64,000 nt of DNA from CALCNS01 sp964425745 (GCA_964425745.1 CAYRNW010000015.1:1-64000); one strand, 5' to 3'. Shown: positions 9,029-18,414, counted from the stretch's first letter. Notes: generated by a model from the sequence alone, not told the origin. Numbers and translations: made by a program.

Positions 9029-9120
9029 CTTGGGGACGGTTCTCTCCTCCCTTTCAACCACAGGGACAGTTCTTTCAAAACCGTCCCCTTGTGGTATCAA
9101 GGGAGAGAACCGTCCCCAAG
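9029..9120. repeat. REP-like nested inverted repeat with GGGGACGGTTCT arms
   Basis: The outer arms (9029-9053 and 9099-9120) are complementary apart from three extra bases in the left arm. They contain CTTGGGGACGGTTCTC and its reverse complement. A second imperfect hairpin (9058-9094) with related GGGACAGTTCT / CCGTCCCC sequence is nested inside. This composition is that of dispersed palindromic repeats of Firmicutes associated with REP-type Y1 transposases. No transposase gene is present in the window, so any mobilisation would be in trans. Confidence 0.7.
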
Positions 9121-9136
9121 TAATTCCCAAGTTATA

Positions 9137-9460
9137 TTAAAGTCCAATAAACTCAAGCAAACCTCGGACCAAGATCAACAATGCACATAAATAGTAAATT
9201 AAGGTCGCTACTTGACGCGATGCCTTTCCGGCAACAACGAACAAAAATATTCCCGAAACCAGTCGAACTAACAGAGGAATAATCTCGAGCATGGGCGCCA
9301 CGAAAAAATCTAGCACACCCAAAAGAAGAAATAGAATTCCTACCCCGAGCTGTTGTTTTCTTTGAGCAATCGGAATGAGATTCCCGCTTTCGTCTTGAGG
9401 AAAACGATACCATAAATAAAGGAAACTAAGCCCAATCAGACCTATAAAAAGTGAAATCAT
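9137..9460 (-). CDS. Small membrane protein, unknown
   Basis: A 107-aa protein with an N-terminal hydrophobic helix (about 2-18), a short polar segment containing WYRFPQDESGN, and two or three further hydrophobic helices. No family is recognised. It starts 12 bases after the stop of the M24 peptidase gene and has an AAGAGG ribosome-binding site, so it is probably the last gene of the rapZ-yvcK-lgt-peptidase operon. Confidence 0.6.
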   Translation of the reverse strand: MISLFIGLIGLSFLYLWYRFPQDESGNLIPIAQRKQQLGVGILFLLLGVLDFFVAPMLEIIPLLVRLVSGIFLFVVAGKASRQVATLIYYLCALLILVRGLLEFIGL

Positions 9461-9472
9461 TGATGCAGCCTC

Positions 9473-10561
9473 TTATCGTAATTCAATAAGTTCGCGGGGA
9501 TAATGGGTGAGAATTTTGACTCCATTGGGAATCATGACCGCATCATCTTCAATGCGAACGCCACCCAAGCCCGGCACATAGATGCCCGGTTCAATCGTGA
9601 AGGCATTTCCAACTTCAAAAGGAACTTTGTTTCCTTTGACTACATAGGGCTCCTCGTGTGTTTCTAAACCCAGTCCATGTCCGGTTCGGTGAATAAAGTA
9701 CTCACCATAGCCAGCCTCCGTTATTTTATCTCGTGCTAAAGCATCTAATTCTTCTCCGGTCATACCTGGTCTGCTGTGCGCTCGGGCGTAGGCCTGTGCT
9801 TCCAAAACAACATGATAAATTTTCTTCATTTCCTCTGGTAGGGTACCAATGGCAAAAGTTCGGGTAATATCGGCTGTGTAGCCTTTATACTTGGCCACAA
9901 TGTCCAGGATCACGGTTTCCCCTTCTGCCAATTCTTTATCGGAAGTGATTGCATGCGGTAAACACCCACGCTCCCCAGAGATCACGCTGCCGCCACCGCT
10001 GCCCCCGAATTTTTGAATTGTACTCTCCAACAGAGCTGCCACTTCTAATTCTTTGACACCCGGCTTCATCATGGCCTGGGCAGCTTTCAATGCTTCCTCT
10101 ACACAGATGACCGCCTTTTCCATGAGGGCAATTTCCTGGTCGTCTTTTACAGTACGCATTTGATTCAGGATTTCATCCAGGGGTTCAATCTTCACATTCT
10201 GATCCAATGCCTTCATGATTAAATCCCATTCCAGCAAACGAGTGGCTCGGTATTCACAAGCAATCTTTTTTCCGGCTAATTTAGCATCGCTGAAAGCCTG
10301 ATTTGCTGCATTCCTAGGACCTTCTTCATCGGTCCAGGCATAGGTCTTTTCAATACCCGTGATTCTACGAATCTTCTCCGCTTCCAGTTTAGGGCAAATC
10401 ACAAAAGGTTCTCCTTCCAATGGAAAAACAGCCATGGTGATCCGTTCGCTCAAATGCATGGTTAATCCGGTTAAATAGAAGAAATTCGAACCCGGGACAA
10501 TAACAGCTGCAGCGAAACCCACCTGCGACATCTTTTGTTTCATCGTTTCTACTCGACTCAT
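9473..10561 (-). CDS. M24 family Xaa-Pro aminopeptidase/dipeptidase
   Basis: A 362-aa cytosolic peptidase of the pita-bread fold, removing residues next to proline in peptides. An N-terminal creatinase-like domain (1-130) precedes the catalytic domain. All five metal ligands are visible: D220 and D231 (in the stretch from ILDIVAKYKG to TADITR), H295 (HRTGHGLG), E324 (IEPG) and E338 (VRIED). The ATG overlaps the lgt stop codon by four bases (ATGA), which indicates translational coupling. PepQ and YpdF-type enzymes are the closest comparisons; which bond it prefers cannot be told. Confidence 0.9.
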   Translation of the reverse strand: MSRVETMKQKMSQVGFAAAVIVPGSNFFYLTGLTMHLSERITMAVFPLEGEPFVICPKLEAEKIRRITGIEKTYAWTDEEGPRNAANQAFSDAKLAGKKIACEYRATRLLEWDLIMKALDQNVKIEPLDEILNQMRTVKDDQEIALMEKAVICVEEALKAAQAMMKPGVKELEVAALLESTIQKFGGSGGGSVISGERGCLPHAITSDKELAEGETVILDIVAKYKGYTADITRTFAIGTLPEEMKKIYHVVLEAQAYARAHSRPGMTGEELDALARDKITEAGYGEYFIHRTGHGLGLETHEEPYVVKGNKVPFEVGNAFTIEPGIYVPGLGGVRIEDDAVMIPNGVKILTHYPRELIELR

Positions 10562-11328
10562 GAGGGATCCTCTCCTTTTTGTTGTAATGGTGCATTCTTA
10601 ACTTTCTTGAAATAGATCAAAAATCCTACTGCAATCAGTAGCAAACTAAAAACTTGTGCTGCTCGAAAAGGACCCATCCACTCGCTGTCAGTACGTATTC
10701 CTTCAATAAAGAATCGACCTACGGAATACAAGATGGTATAGAGTGCGGTCGCCCAACCAACGGGCTTTTTCAAGCTCCACAGTCCCCGGAACAAGAAAAC
10801 AAAGAGTAATAAGTCCCAAATCGATTCATACAAAAAAGTAGGATGGACGAGTTGCCCTTGAATTAACATCCCCCAAGGCAAGGTCGTCACGCTGCCAAAC
10901 GCTTCTTGGTTGAACCAGTTTCCCCACCTACCAATGGCTTGTGCTAAGGCTAACGCTGGCATTGCCAGGTCGAGATATGGCCAAAAATCCAATTTCCTTC
11001 GTTTAAAGTAAAGGTATGCTACTAGGACTCCGGCAAAGAGCCCCCCATGAATGGCCAGTCCCCCTTCCCAAATCCGAATCGCCTCCGAAAGTCGGGTCCC
11101 ATAATAATCCCAATGAAACAAAACATAATACAGGCGCGCCCCTAAAATACCACTGGGAACAGCCCAAAGCACGGCGTCAAGCATTGCTTCTTCATCGAGA
11201 CCGGCTCGTTTGATCAACTTTAGTCCGACAAAGATGGCCATAAGCATGCCAATGCCGATCAGGAAGCCGTACCAACGAATGGAAATCCAGGGGGTTTGCA
11301 ATAAATAGGGGCTTGAAGGAACCGGCAT
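10558..11328 (-). CDS. lgt: Prolipoprotein diacylglyceryl transferase
   Basis: Transfers diacylglycerol from phosphatidylglycerol to the lipobox cysteine of lipoproteins at the cytoplasmic membrane. It is 256 aa with seven probable membrane helices. The Lgt signature is GRWGNWFNQEAFG, preceded by the conserved IHGGL motif with its essential His, and followed by PTFLYES. The ATG follows GAGAGGAG. It lies 34 bases after yvcK and overlaps the peptidase gene by four bases. A lipoprotein substrate, ApbE, is encoded elsewhere in the window. Confidence 0.94.
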   Translation of the reverse strand: MPVPSSPYLLQTPWISIRWYGFLIGIGMLMAIFVGLKLIKRAGLDEEAMLDAVLWAVPSGILGARLYYVLFHWDYYGTRLSEAIRIWEGGLAIHGGLFAGVLVAYLYFKRRKLDFWPYLDLAMPALALAQAIGRWGNWFNQEAFGSVTTLPWGMLIQGQLVHPTFLYESIWDLLLFVFLFRGLWSLKKPVGWATALYTILYSVGRFFIEGIRTDSEWMGPFRAAQVFSLLLIAVGFLIYFKKVKNAPLQQKGEDPS

Positions 11329-11362
11329 AATAAAAACTCCTCTCGGTAGGTACCATAAAAAA

Positions 11363-12700
11363 TTAGTTCTCGCTACGTTCGCGCTGTAGGGTATAGGTAA
11401 GCTCTCTTCTTTGCTCGAGCGTCATTTTTTCGGAAATAATAAGCTCAATGATGTCTTTTGCCAAAATTGTTTCGTCATGTCGTACATACTCTTGATACTT
11501 CACATAGTCGTTCTCAAAAACCTTGATTCCCATTTTCTGAATCTCAAACCGATCATTGATAACGGGATTGCCTCCGGATTGAGAGTATTTATCTCTCCAA
11601 TCGGGAGCGACTAAGCCGGAGTTCACAAAAGCATAATCTAAGATTCCTTTGCCCAAATAATCGCTGACAATTCTCACATGGTCCGAAGCCGTAAAGTTTT
11701 CGGTTTCTCCCGGTTGACACATGACATTAACTACGTAAATACTAATCGCAGGGCTTTTTGCAATGGCCTCAGCGATTCCCTTGACCAGCAAATTAGGTAG
11801 AATACTTGTGTAGAGACTACCAGGACCCATAATAACCGCATCGGCTTCGCTAATAGCCCGTAAAACTTCGGTCATCGGTTGAACATTGGGAGGTTCTAAA
11901 CGCAAATCACAGATTTTCGCATGGGAATGACCAATCTTCGATTCGCCCAGAATAAGCTCTCCATCACAGGTTTCCGCCACTAATGTCACAGGCTGCAAGG
12001 TGGCCGGATACACCTCTCCTACCACGGAGAGGACTTTTGAGGTCTCTTGAATTGCCTTTTCAAAATTTCCATCATTGACACTGGTCATGGCAGTGATAAA
12101 TAGATTGCCAAAATTATGACCCGCCATTCTGCCCTCTTGAAACCGATAATTGAATAACTTCTCCAAACTGGGTTCGGCATTCGCCATTGCCAAGATGCAG
12201 TTACGAATATCTCCTGGTGGGATCGCGCCCATTTCATCTCGCAAAATGCCGGAAGATCCGCCGTCGTCCGATACCGTCACCACTGCCGTCAAGTTTCCGG
12301 TATAGCGTTTTAAACCTCGTAGTAGCACCGATAACCCCGAACCGCCCCCAATCACAACTACTTTTGGCCCGCGGCGTTGCTGCCTTTTTTGGTAAAACAA
12401 ATCAGCCAAATGAGAAGTAGCGTCGGGTAAGAGTGTCAACTTCATGGCAACGAAAATTCGATTCAATCCCACAATTAACATAGAAAGACCAACAATCAGT
12501 AAAAGGCCTCCCAAGTATTGCCCTAACCGGGCTCCTGTCATATGATACACTACATCTTGTAAATACAGGTTGAACATTTGAATATCGACACTGAACAGAA
12601 TATAGAAACCAATCCCTGTGCAGATGGCACCCACCAAGAGTAACGCCAGCCACCGTTTGACTTTCATTCCCGGTAAGAACCATCGTAACCAGCGGTTCAT
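11363..12700 (-). CDS. yvcK: YvcK/CofD-like gluconeogenesis and cell-shape factor, membrane-anchored form
   Basis: A 445-aa protein of the YvcK family, which in Bacillus supports growth on gluconeogenic carbon sources and cell-wall enzyme placement. The CofD-like core begins at about residue 113 with VVVIGGGSGLSVLLRGLK, followed by VSDDGGSSG and PPGDIRNCI, the nucleotide-sugar-binding elements. An N-terminal extension of about 100 residues carries two hydrophobic helices (roughly 17-41 and 60-85), so the protein should be membrane-tethered. Bacillus YvcK lacks this extension. The ATG overlaps the rapZ stop by four bases. The partner gene whiA, usual after yvcK, is not here. Confidence 0.92.
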   Translation of the reverse strand: MNRWLRWFLPGMKVKRWLALLLVGAICTGIGFYILFSVDIQMFNLYLQDVVYHMTGARLGQYLGGLLLIVGLSMLIVGLNRIFVAMKLTLLPDATSHLADLFYQKRQQRRGPKVVVIGGGSGLSVLLRGLKRYTGNLTAVVTVSDDGGSSGILRDEMGAIPPGDIRNCILAMANAEPSLEKLFNYRFQEGRMAGHNFGNLFITAMTSVNDGNFEKAIQETSKVLSVVGEVYPATLQPVTLVAETCDGELILGESKIGHSHAKICDLRLEPPNVQPMTEVLRAISEADAVIMGPGSLYTSILPNLLVKGIAEAIAKSPAISIYVVNVMCQPGETENFTASDHVRIVSDYLGKGILDYAFVNSGLVAPDWRDKYSQSGGNPVINDRFEIQKMGIKVFENDYVKYQEYVRHDETILAKDIIELIISEKMTLEQRRELTYTLQRERSEN

Positions 12701-13590
12701 TGAATAGCCCTTTCAGTGTCACCGGAGACACGTTCTACATCTCGGTGAGTTACATTCACTTGGTATCCCAAAATTCTCAAATCTTCGGTAATCTTCTCCG
12801 CTACGGTGACAGAACGGTGACGACCACCGGTACAGCCAATGGCTAAGACCAATTGTTCCTTCCCCTCTTGTTTGTAATTCGGCAAAAGAAAAATGATCAT
12901 TTCAATGAGTCTTTTATAAAATTCTTGGCTGATTGGCCAATTCATCACATAATTAGCCACAGCCGGACTGACTCCGGTGCGATCTTTCAACTCTGCCACC
13001 CAGTGTGGGTTCGGCATAAAACGGACATCGAAGACTAAGTCCGCATCCATTGGCAGTCCATGCTTAAATCCAAACGACAAAACCTGAACTTTCAATTTTT
13101 TCTCTTGCTTTTCTTGCAAGAATAGGCTTTGGATGGATTCCTTGAACTGGTGAGGGTTGTTGTGCGAGGAATCCAAAATGTAATTCGCTTTGCCTTTCAG
13201 AAAACTCAACTGATTTCGTTCTTTGGCGATACCTTCAGGCAAGCGGCCTTCGGGCATTAAGGGGTGAGGCCTGCGCGATTCCTTATAACGCCGGATTAAG
13301 ATTTCGTCGTTGGCTTCCAAAAACAAGATTTCATAAGCGATGCCCTGTGCTTCAAGTTCCTTCAACGCTGCAAATATGGTGGTGAATAACTCCCCTCCAC
13401 GTACATCAACACAAATCGCAATTCGTTTGATTTGCGGGGAGGTTTCATAGAGCATATGAACCAGTTGCGGTAATAGCAGAGGTGGTAAGTTATCGACACA
13501 AAAGAAGTCTAAATCTTCCAGAGCATGTAGGGCAGTTGATTTTCCGGCTCCGGACATGCCGGTTAAGATGATAAGTTGCTTTTCATTCAT
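12697..13590 (-). CDS. rapZ: RapZ/YvcJ nucleotide-binding protein
   Basis: A 297-aa P-loop protein. Walker A is GMSGAGKS at about 10-17, DNLPP follows at about 33, and the C-terminal domain carries the conserved AIGCTGGRHRSV and HRDVE motifs. In enterobacteria RapZ is an RNase E adaptor controlling GlcN6P synthase mRNA. In Firmicutes (YvcJ) it binds and hydrolyses GTP/ATP and affects competence. It is the first gene of the minus-strand operon with yvcK, lgt and the M24 peptidase, with a GGGGAGG site before its ATG. Confidence 0.95.
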   Translation of the reverse strand: MNEKQLIILTGMSGAGKSTALHALEDLDFFCVDNLPPLLLPQLVHMLYETSPQIKRIAICVDVRGGELFTTIFAALKELEAQGIAYEILFLEANDEILIRRYKESRRPHPLMPEGRLPEGIAKERNQLSFLKGKANYILDSSHNNPHQFKESIQSLFLQEKQEKKLKVQVLSFGFKHGLPMDADLVFDVRFMPNPHWVAELKDRTGVSPAVANYVMNWPISQEFYKRLIEMIIFLLPNYKQEGKEQLVLAIGCTGGRHRSVTVAEKITEDLRILGYQVNVTHRDVERVSGDTERAIQ

Positions 13591-13740
13591 AGCGACCCTC
13601 CCCTGTTATGTTCAATGTTTTATTTACCATTCGCCGTCAAGAAAGGGAAACCCTTATTAAATTTTGAATATTTCATAAAAAACTGGTTTGGAACCCTAAG
13701 CTATGTTATACTTAATGTCAAAAAGAAAGGGGAAGATGCC

Positions 13741-14961
13741 ATGCAAATAAGCCTTAATCTACTTCTGACATTGGCATTATCGATCCTCCTTTATTATTTC
13801 GGACAATTCTTGATTTCAAAGAGCTCGATTCTGCGTCGCTCTTTCATCCCGGCTCCGGTTTTGGGAGGGTTACTCTTTGCCCTGATCAATTTGCTTTGCC
13901 ATCTCAACGGTTCATGGGTGGTAAACCTTGATACCTCCCTGCAAACCCCAGCCATGTCTGGTTTTTTTGCTACAGTCGGGTTAAGTGTTGCCTTTCAAGG
14001 GTCGAGCAAGTTAGGCCGTAGAGGCCTTCAATACTGGTTCCTTTGTAGTCTGATGATCATCGGTCAAAACCTGACTGGGATTATACTGGCATCTCTTTTA
14101 GGGATTGCCCCGTTTTTGGGAGTGTTAGCTGGTTCTGCTTCGATGGTGGGGGGACACGGTTTAGCAGTCTCCATTGGCCCCACAGCACAAGCATTAGGGG
14201 TACCCGCGGCACAAGCCACTGCAGTAGCCGCTGCCACCTTTGGCCTTGTAGCCGGTGCCTTTTTGGGTGGTCCAGCTGCACGTAACCTTATGAACACCCA
14301 TCAGCTGCGCTCCTCTCCGTCGGTCGATAACCCATCGAAAACCGAAACGCAAGAAGGCACACATCCCACTTCTCAAAGCTCACTCAATCATTTCAAACCG
14401 GAGCGATTTTTAAAGCATGGAATTCTTCTAGCTGTGTTATTAAGCCTTAGTGCTGCATCGGTTCCTCTATTGGAGAAGCTAATGCCGGAGTTGACCATTC
14501 CCTCTTCGGTTTTGTCGATGTTTTTAGGATTACTCACAGGATTGATATTGAAGAAACTCCCCGTGATTTCGTTGCATCAACCCACACTTTTATGGTTTCA
14601 ACATATATTTTTAGTGGTTTTTCTCTCAATGGCCTCGATGTCGTTACGATTGTGGGAACTGGCAGCATTAGCGCTACCCCTATTGATGATCTTGATTGGA
14701 CAATGTCTTTTCACCGTGCTCTTCAGCATGCAGATCACGTTCAAAGTCATGGGAAGAGATTATAACGCTGCTGTAATGACCGCTGGTATGATTGGGCATT
14801 CCCTGGGGGCAACTCCAACAGCCATTGCCAACATGGAAGCGATCACCAAACAGCGTGGTCCTGCAGAAGACGCCTTTCTTCTGGTTCCTTTAGGAGGGGG
14901 ATTCCTAGGGGACCTGGTCAATGTTCCGCTCGTACTTTTTCTATTGAATCTTTTAACCTAA
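13741..14961 (+). CDS. gltS: GltS-type sodium:glutamate symporter
   Basis: A 406-aa polytopic membrane protein with about ten hydrophobic segments in two inverted halves. The first-half pore region reads SMVGGHGLAVSIGPTAQALG, and the second half contains AVMTAGMIGHSLGATPTA, matching the ESS/GltS family that imports glutamate with sodium. The start was set at 13741, where an AAAGGGGAAG site lies; the frame is open further upstream but without initiation signals. It is divergent from rapZ. The cytoplasmic linker (about 185-215) is Ser/Thr/Gln-rich. Glutamate import fits an amino-acid fermenter, although relatives with other anionic substrates exist. Confidence 0.85.
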   Translation: MQISLNLLLTLALSILLYYFGQFLISKSSILRRSFIPAPVLGGLLFALINLLCHLNGSWVVNLDTSLQTPAMSGFFATVGLSVAFQGSSKLGRRGLQYWFLCSLMIIGQNLTGIILASLLGIAPFLGVLAGSASMVGGHGLAVSIGPTAQALGVPAAQATAVAAATFGLVAGAFLGGPAARNLMNTHQLRSSPSVDNPSKTETQEGTHPTSQSSLNHFKPERFLKHGILLAVLLSLSAASVPLLEKLMPELTIPSSVLSMFLGLLTGLILKKLPVISLHQPTLLWFQHIFLVVFLSMASMSLRLWELAALALPLLMILIGQCLFTVLFSMQITFKVMGRDYNAAVMTAGMIGHSLGATPTAIANMEAITKQRGPAEDAFLLVPLGGGFLGDLVNVPLVLFLLNLLT

Positions 14962-15029
14962 AAGGAATCTTTCATCACCGTGGCGAAATGCAAATGCGTG
15001 TATCGATTGGACAGTAAGGAGAGAATCGA

Positions 15030-15905
15030 ATGAGCAATGTTAAACTTTTCTGGATGAATGAAGAACAACTGGAAGAACTCCGCATGGATGAGACCCTGAT
15101 CGGCGATGAACAGAAACGCCAAATCGAAGCGAACTTGGCGGTTTTATTTGGTTTACGCTTTATCACCGGCAATTATCCCATGGAGCATGATGTCATCGAT
15201 ACCCTAGCACTGGATTTTAACATGCAACCGGTGGTACTAGTCTATCGCTCTCATCCTCTGCAAAACCCGATCAGCAGAGGTTTAAGTGCCATGGCTTGGC
15301 TACAAAAACATCAAAGTGAAGTCCGCCTGCTTGTTTTACATCACTTGGGAGCCGAAATTGCCGAGAAAGTTCAGTGGCAACAACCTCGCCTCCTTTGTTT
15401 GAGTGATTTTTTTAATGAAGCAGAAATCAGCACCGCTTCCTTTACCTCGGTGGCAATTGAATTGTTGAACTGTCATTATCACGGAGAGAACCTATTATCC
15501 ATTGAGCGGCTCCCTCTCCCGCACCTGTTGGGGCGTCACAATCCCTTCCAAAAACAGGTGGAGGATTGCTTAGAAAAGGTTACAGATCAGCAACAACAAT
15601 TGTACAAAGAGTTCGTCGCATTGTTACATACACAAGGAGATGACCTGAGGGTCAGCTATCTTGACAATCAAATTATTTGGACCCGGTTGCGCGATGTAGC
15701 ACGCATCTCTTTTGACGATCACTCCATGCAAATTCGTTTAAATCTGCCCTCGGAAGCCGTATTAATCGACGAAATGACTTATGATTTCGTGATTAATAAC
15801 ACGGACCAGGAAATTGAACAGGGTAGCGTGATCCTTCATCTAAGCAGTAGTGAAGAATTACTCTTGAGCAGTGATTTAATTTTGAGAGCATACCGGTTCA
15901 ATTAA
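15030..15905 (+). CDS. DUF5655/NucS-like protein with an apparently inactive nuclease core
   Basis: A 291-aa protein. The N-terminal 110 residues resemble PD-(D/E)XK proteins of the DUF91/DUF5655 type: an acidic first helix, LFGLRFITGNYP, then IDTLALDFNMQPVVLVYR and a helix RGLSAMAWLQ. In active members the strand after the Asp reads like IIEYK. Here the Glu and Lys positions are Val and Arg, so the E-x-K catalytic pair is missing. The C-terminal 130 residues resemble the DUF5655 domain (IIWTRLRDVARISFDDHSMQIRLNL). It starts 68 bases after gltS with a TAAGGAG site and ends before a clear terminator. Its role may be nucleic-acid binding; this is inference. Confidence 0.6.
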   Translation: MSNVKLFWMNEEQLEELRMDETLIGDEQKRQIEANLAVLFGLRFITGNYPMEHDVIDTLALDFNMQPVVLVYRSHPLQNPISRGLSAMAWLQKHQSEVRLLVLHHLGAEIAEKVQWQQPRLLCLSDFFNEAEISTASFTSVAIELLNCHYHGENLLSIERLPLPHLLGRHNPFQKQVEDCLEKVTDQQQQLYKEFVALLHTQGDDLRVSYLDNQIIWTRLRDVARISFDDHSMQIRLNLPSEAVLIDEMTYDFVINNTDQEIEQGSVILHLSSSEELLLSSDLILRAYRFN

Positions 15906-15926
15906 GGGAATAACCCTCAGATAATA

Positions 15927-15959
15927 AGAAGCAACCCGAAGAATAGGGTTGCTTCTTTT
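15927..15959 (+). terminator. Terminator after the DUF5655-like gene
   Basis: AGAAGCAACCC (15927-15937) pairs with GGGTTGCTTCT (15946-15956), an 11-bp perfect stem, followed by TTT. Confidence 0.85.
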
Positions 15960-16071
15960 GGTTACAAAAATACTACGATGTACTCGTCACAGTAAAAGAA
16001 GGTAAAGCAAGAACTGCGCGGAACTAATTACCCAGTGAATCTCATAAAATCACGAAAAAGGAGGCGTTGTG

Positions 16072-18414
16072 TTGAAAGTTAAAAACAAGATCTTGTTGAC
16101 CGTGATTCCTTTCATGGTTTTCTTTGCAATTTTCATGAACATTGCCTTCGGACTCTATTTTGAGAAATTTATCCTTCTCCAAGAGGAGAATCAAATTAAA
16201 ACCGCTGTTGAAGGGATTTCTACGTACCTTCAAGAGCAATTTACGAAGAACCTGGGAACTGCCAATGACTGGGGACATTGGAATGACACCTACGAGTTTG
16301 TTGAAACTCTGAATGCTGACTATGTTAAAAACAATTTAGATGAGAGCACCTTTGAAAACCTAAACCTGAATTTTATGATCTTTACAGATTTAAATGACCG
16401 AATTATATATCAGCTGTATTATTCCACGGAAGACCACGAGTTCACTTCGTTTCCCGAGGACTTTGAGCTGACCCATGATCAAATCGCCTTCCTCCAACTC
16501 GAAGAAGACGTTTCAAGTATTCTGCAGTTAGGGGATGCCTTTTATTACGTTTCCTCCACTTTGGTTACAGATTCCATTGTTGAAGAAGAAGCCAATGGAA
16601 GATTGATTATTGGCAGAGAATTCACAAGCGCTGCTGTTATTGATCTGGAACAAATCTCAGGGTGGAGATTCTATTTTGTCAGTGCTATAGATGACCTCTC
16701 CCAAACCGAAACTGCTACCGAACACACCCGTATCCTGCAGCAAAGCTACTCCGATGATAAGGATTATATCAAACTGATATTGCTGGTAGAGAATCCATAT
16801 CAAGTCCAAGAGTCCCTTCAAATAGACTTTGAAATGCCCCGAACTCTGTATCTTTCTTCTATTGAAAGTACCATAAGCTTTGCGATTTTGAACACCCTTT
16901 TATTCGCTCTTGGTGCAGCATTGGTGGTTCTAGCTTTAACCCGCTTTTTAACAAAGCCTTTTGATGATTTATTACAAGACGTCTCAATGATTGACACCTC
17001 AAAGAGCAAATATCCAAAGCTTAGCGAAACTGGGAATCAAGAATTCTTCTTCTTGCGCAAATCAATCAACGCACTTTTAGGGAAAATTGAAAACAATCAG
17101 GAAAAGATTTCGCATATGGCTTTACATGATGCCTTGACCAATATTCCGAATCGCGTGCTTTTCAACGAATTATTGGATGAAGAAATTCGTTCTTCTCGCC
17201 TAACAGGGCAGATCTTTGGAGTTGTCTTTATCGACTTGGATGAATTTAAATCGGTCAATGACATTCTCGGTCATGAAATCGGGGATGAGCTGATCCAACA
17301 AGTTGTACAAAGAATCAAGCAGACCATAATTAAAGACGACGTGGTAGCACGTTTCGGTGGGGACGAATTCCTGTTGATCCTAAAAAACGTTTTTGACATA
17401 GCGAATCTGGAGAAGAAAATATCCCATATTTTGCAACTTTTCAATGAACCCTTTGTTTTAAAGGGAAATGAGTTTTTTGTCACTTGTAGCGCTGGTATTG
17501 CAGTCTACCCCGCAGATGGTGAGACTCCAGATCAATTGCTAAAGAATGCCGATATGGCCATGTATAATGTAAAAAACCGAGGCAAGAATGCCTATGCATT
17601 CAGCTCCCTTTTCATGAAGGAAGATTTGACTGAGCGTCTAGAGTTGACCAACCACTTGTATCGTGCATTAGAACGTAATGAGCTCGAAGTTTACTATCAG
17701 CCTCAAATCAGTGTTGTCAACAACAAAATCGTAGGTTTTGAAGCACTCTTGCGTTGGAATCATCCCAGTAAAGGGCTCTTGCTCCCCGGAAAGTTTATTA
17801 GCCTTGCTGAACACACACGTTTGATCAACCCGATTGGTCAATGGGTTTTAGAGACTGTTTGCCGTCAAATCAAACAATGGCAGGAGTTGAATCTCAATTC
17901 CATAAAAATCGCCATCAATATTTCTCCAATTCAATTTCTTGATCCTGATTTTTTAGGAATGATTCGAGCAACGATCACAGAATTCGATATTGATCCTAAG
18001 TTTCTTGAAATCGAAATCACAGAGAGTATTGCTACCAATAAATCGCTCAATATTAAACCTGTTTTGCACGAGTTAAAGAAAATTGGAGTCTCCATCGCAA
18101 TCGATGATTTTGGCACGGAATACTCTTCACTTTCCAGACTAAAGACCCTTTCGGTCGACCGAATCAAAATGGACATGCAGTTCGTTCATAGCATTTCCAG
18201 AAGTGAAAAAGACGATGTAATTGCTAAAATTATTATCCAGCTAGCCAAAAATTTGGAAATGAACGTGATTGCAGAAGGAATCGAAACCGAAAATCAGATG
18301 CGATTCTTAACAACAAATGCGTGTGACGAGGTGCAAGGATTTTATTATTATCGACCTATGCAAGCAGTTGATGCGGAGAAGCTCTTGTTCGAACAGAAGA
18401 AACAGGAAGATTAA
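16072..18414 (+). CDS. CHASE4-GGDEF-EAL membrane sensor of cyclic di-GMP turnover
   Basis: A 780-aa signalling protein. An N-terminal membrane helix (about 7-28) is followed by an extracytoplasmic CHASE4-like domain containing DWGHWNDTYEF. A second helix lies at about 263-287. The GGDEF domain carries an intact RFGGDEF active site and an RxxD-like region upstream. The EAL domain has YYQPQI, GFEALLRW and the catalytic IDDFGTEYSS stretch. Both cyclase and phosphodiesterase motifs look intact, so the net activity cannot be predicted. AAAAAGGAGG lies four bases before a GTG (16069) and seven before a TTG (16072); either could initiate. It is monocistronic between two terminators. Confidence 0.92.
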   Translation: MKVKNKILLTVIPFMVFFAIFMNIAFGLYFEKFILLQEENQIKTAVEGISTYLQEQFTKNLGTANDWGHWNDTYEFVETLNADYVKNNLDESTFENLNLNFMIFTDLNDRIIYQLYYSTEDHEFTSFPEDFELTHDQIAFLQLEEDVSSILQLGDAFYYVSSTLVTDSIVEEEANGRLIIGREFTSAAVIDLEQISGWRFYFVSAIDDLSQTETATEHTRILQQSYSDDKDYIKLILLVENPYQVQESLQIDFEMPRTLYLSSIESTISFAILNTLLFALGAALVVLALTRFLTKPFDDLLQDVSMIDTSKSKYPKLSETGNQEFFFLRKSINALLGKIENNQEKISHMALHDALTNIPNRVLFNELLDEEIRSSRLTGQIFGVVFIDLDEFKSVNDILGHEIGDELIQQVVQRIKQTIIKDDVVARFGGDEFLLILKNVFDIANLEKKISHILQLFNEPFVLKGNEFFVTCSAGIAVYPADGETPDQLLKNADMAMYNVKNRGKNAYAFSSLFMKEDLTERLELTNHLYRALERNELEVYYQPQISVVNNKIVGFEALLRWNHPSKGLLLPGKFISLAEHTRLINPIGQWVLETVCRQIKQWQELNLNSIKIAINISPIQFLDPDFLGMIRATITEFDIDPKFLEIEITESIATNKSLNIKPVLHELKKIGVSIAIDDFGTEYSSLSRLKTLSVDRIKMDMQFVHSISRSEKDDVIAKIIIQLAKNLEMNVIAEGIETENQMRFLTTNACDEVQGFYYYRPMQAVDAEKLLFEQKKQED

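Noticed and set aside
8918..9130. 70-codon minus-strand frame downstream of ackA
   Set aside because: It reads through the terminator and the palindromic repeat, has no ribosome-binding site and encodes repeat-derived sequence (ERTVP twice).
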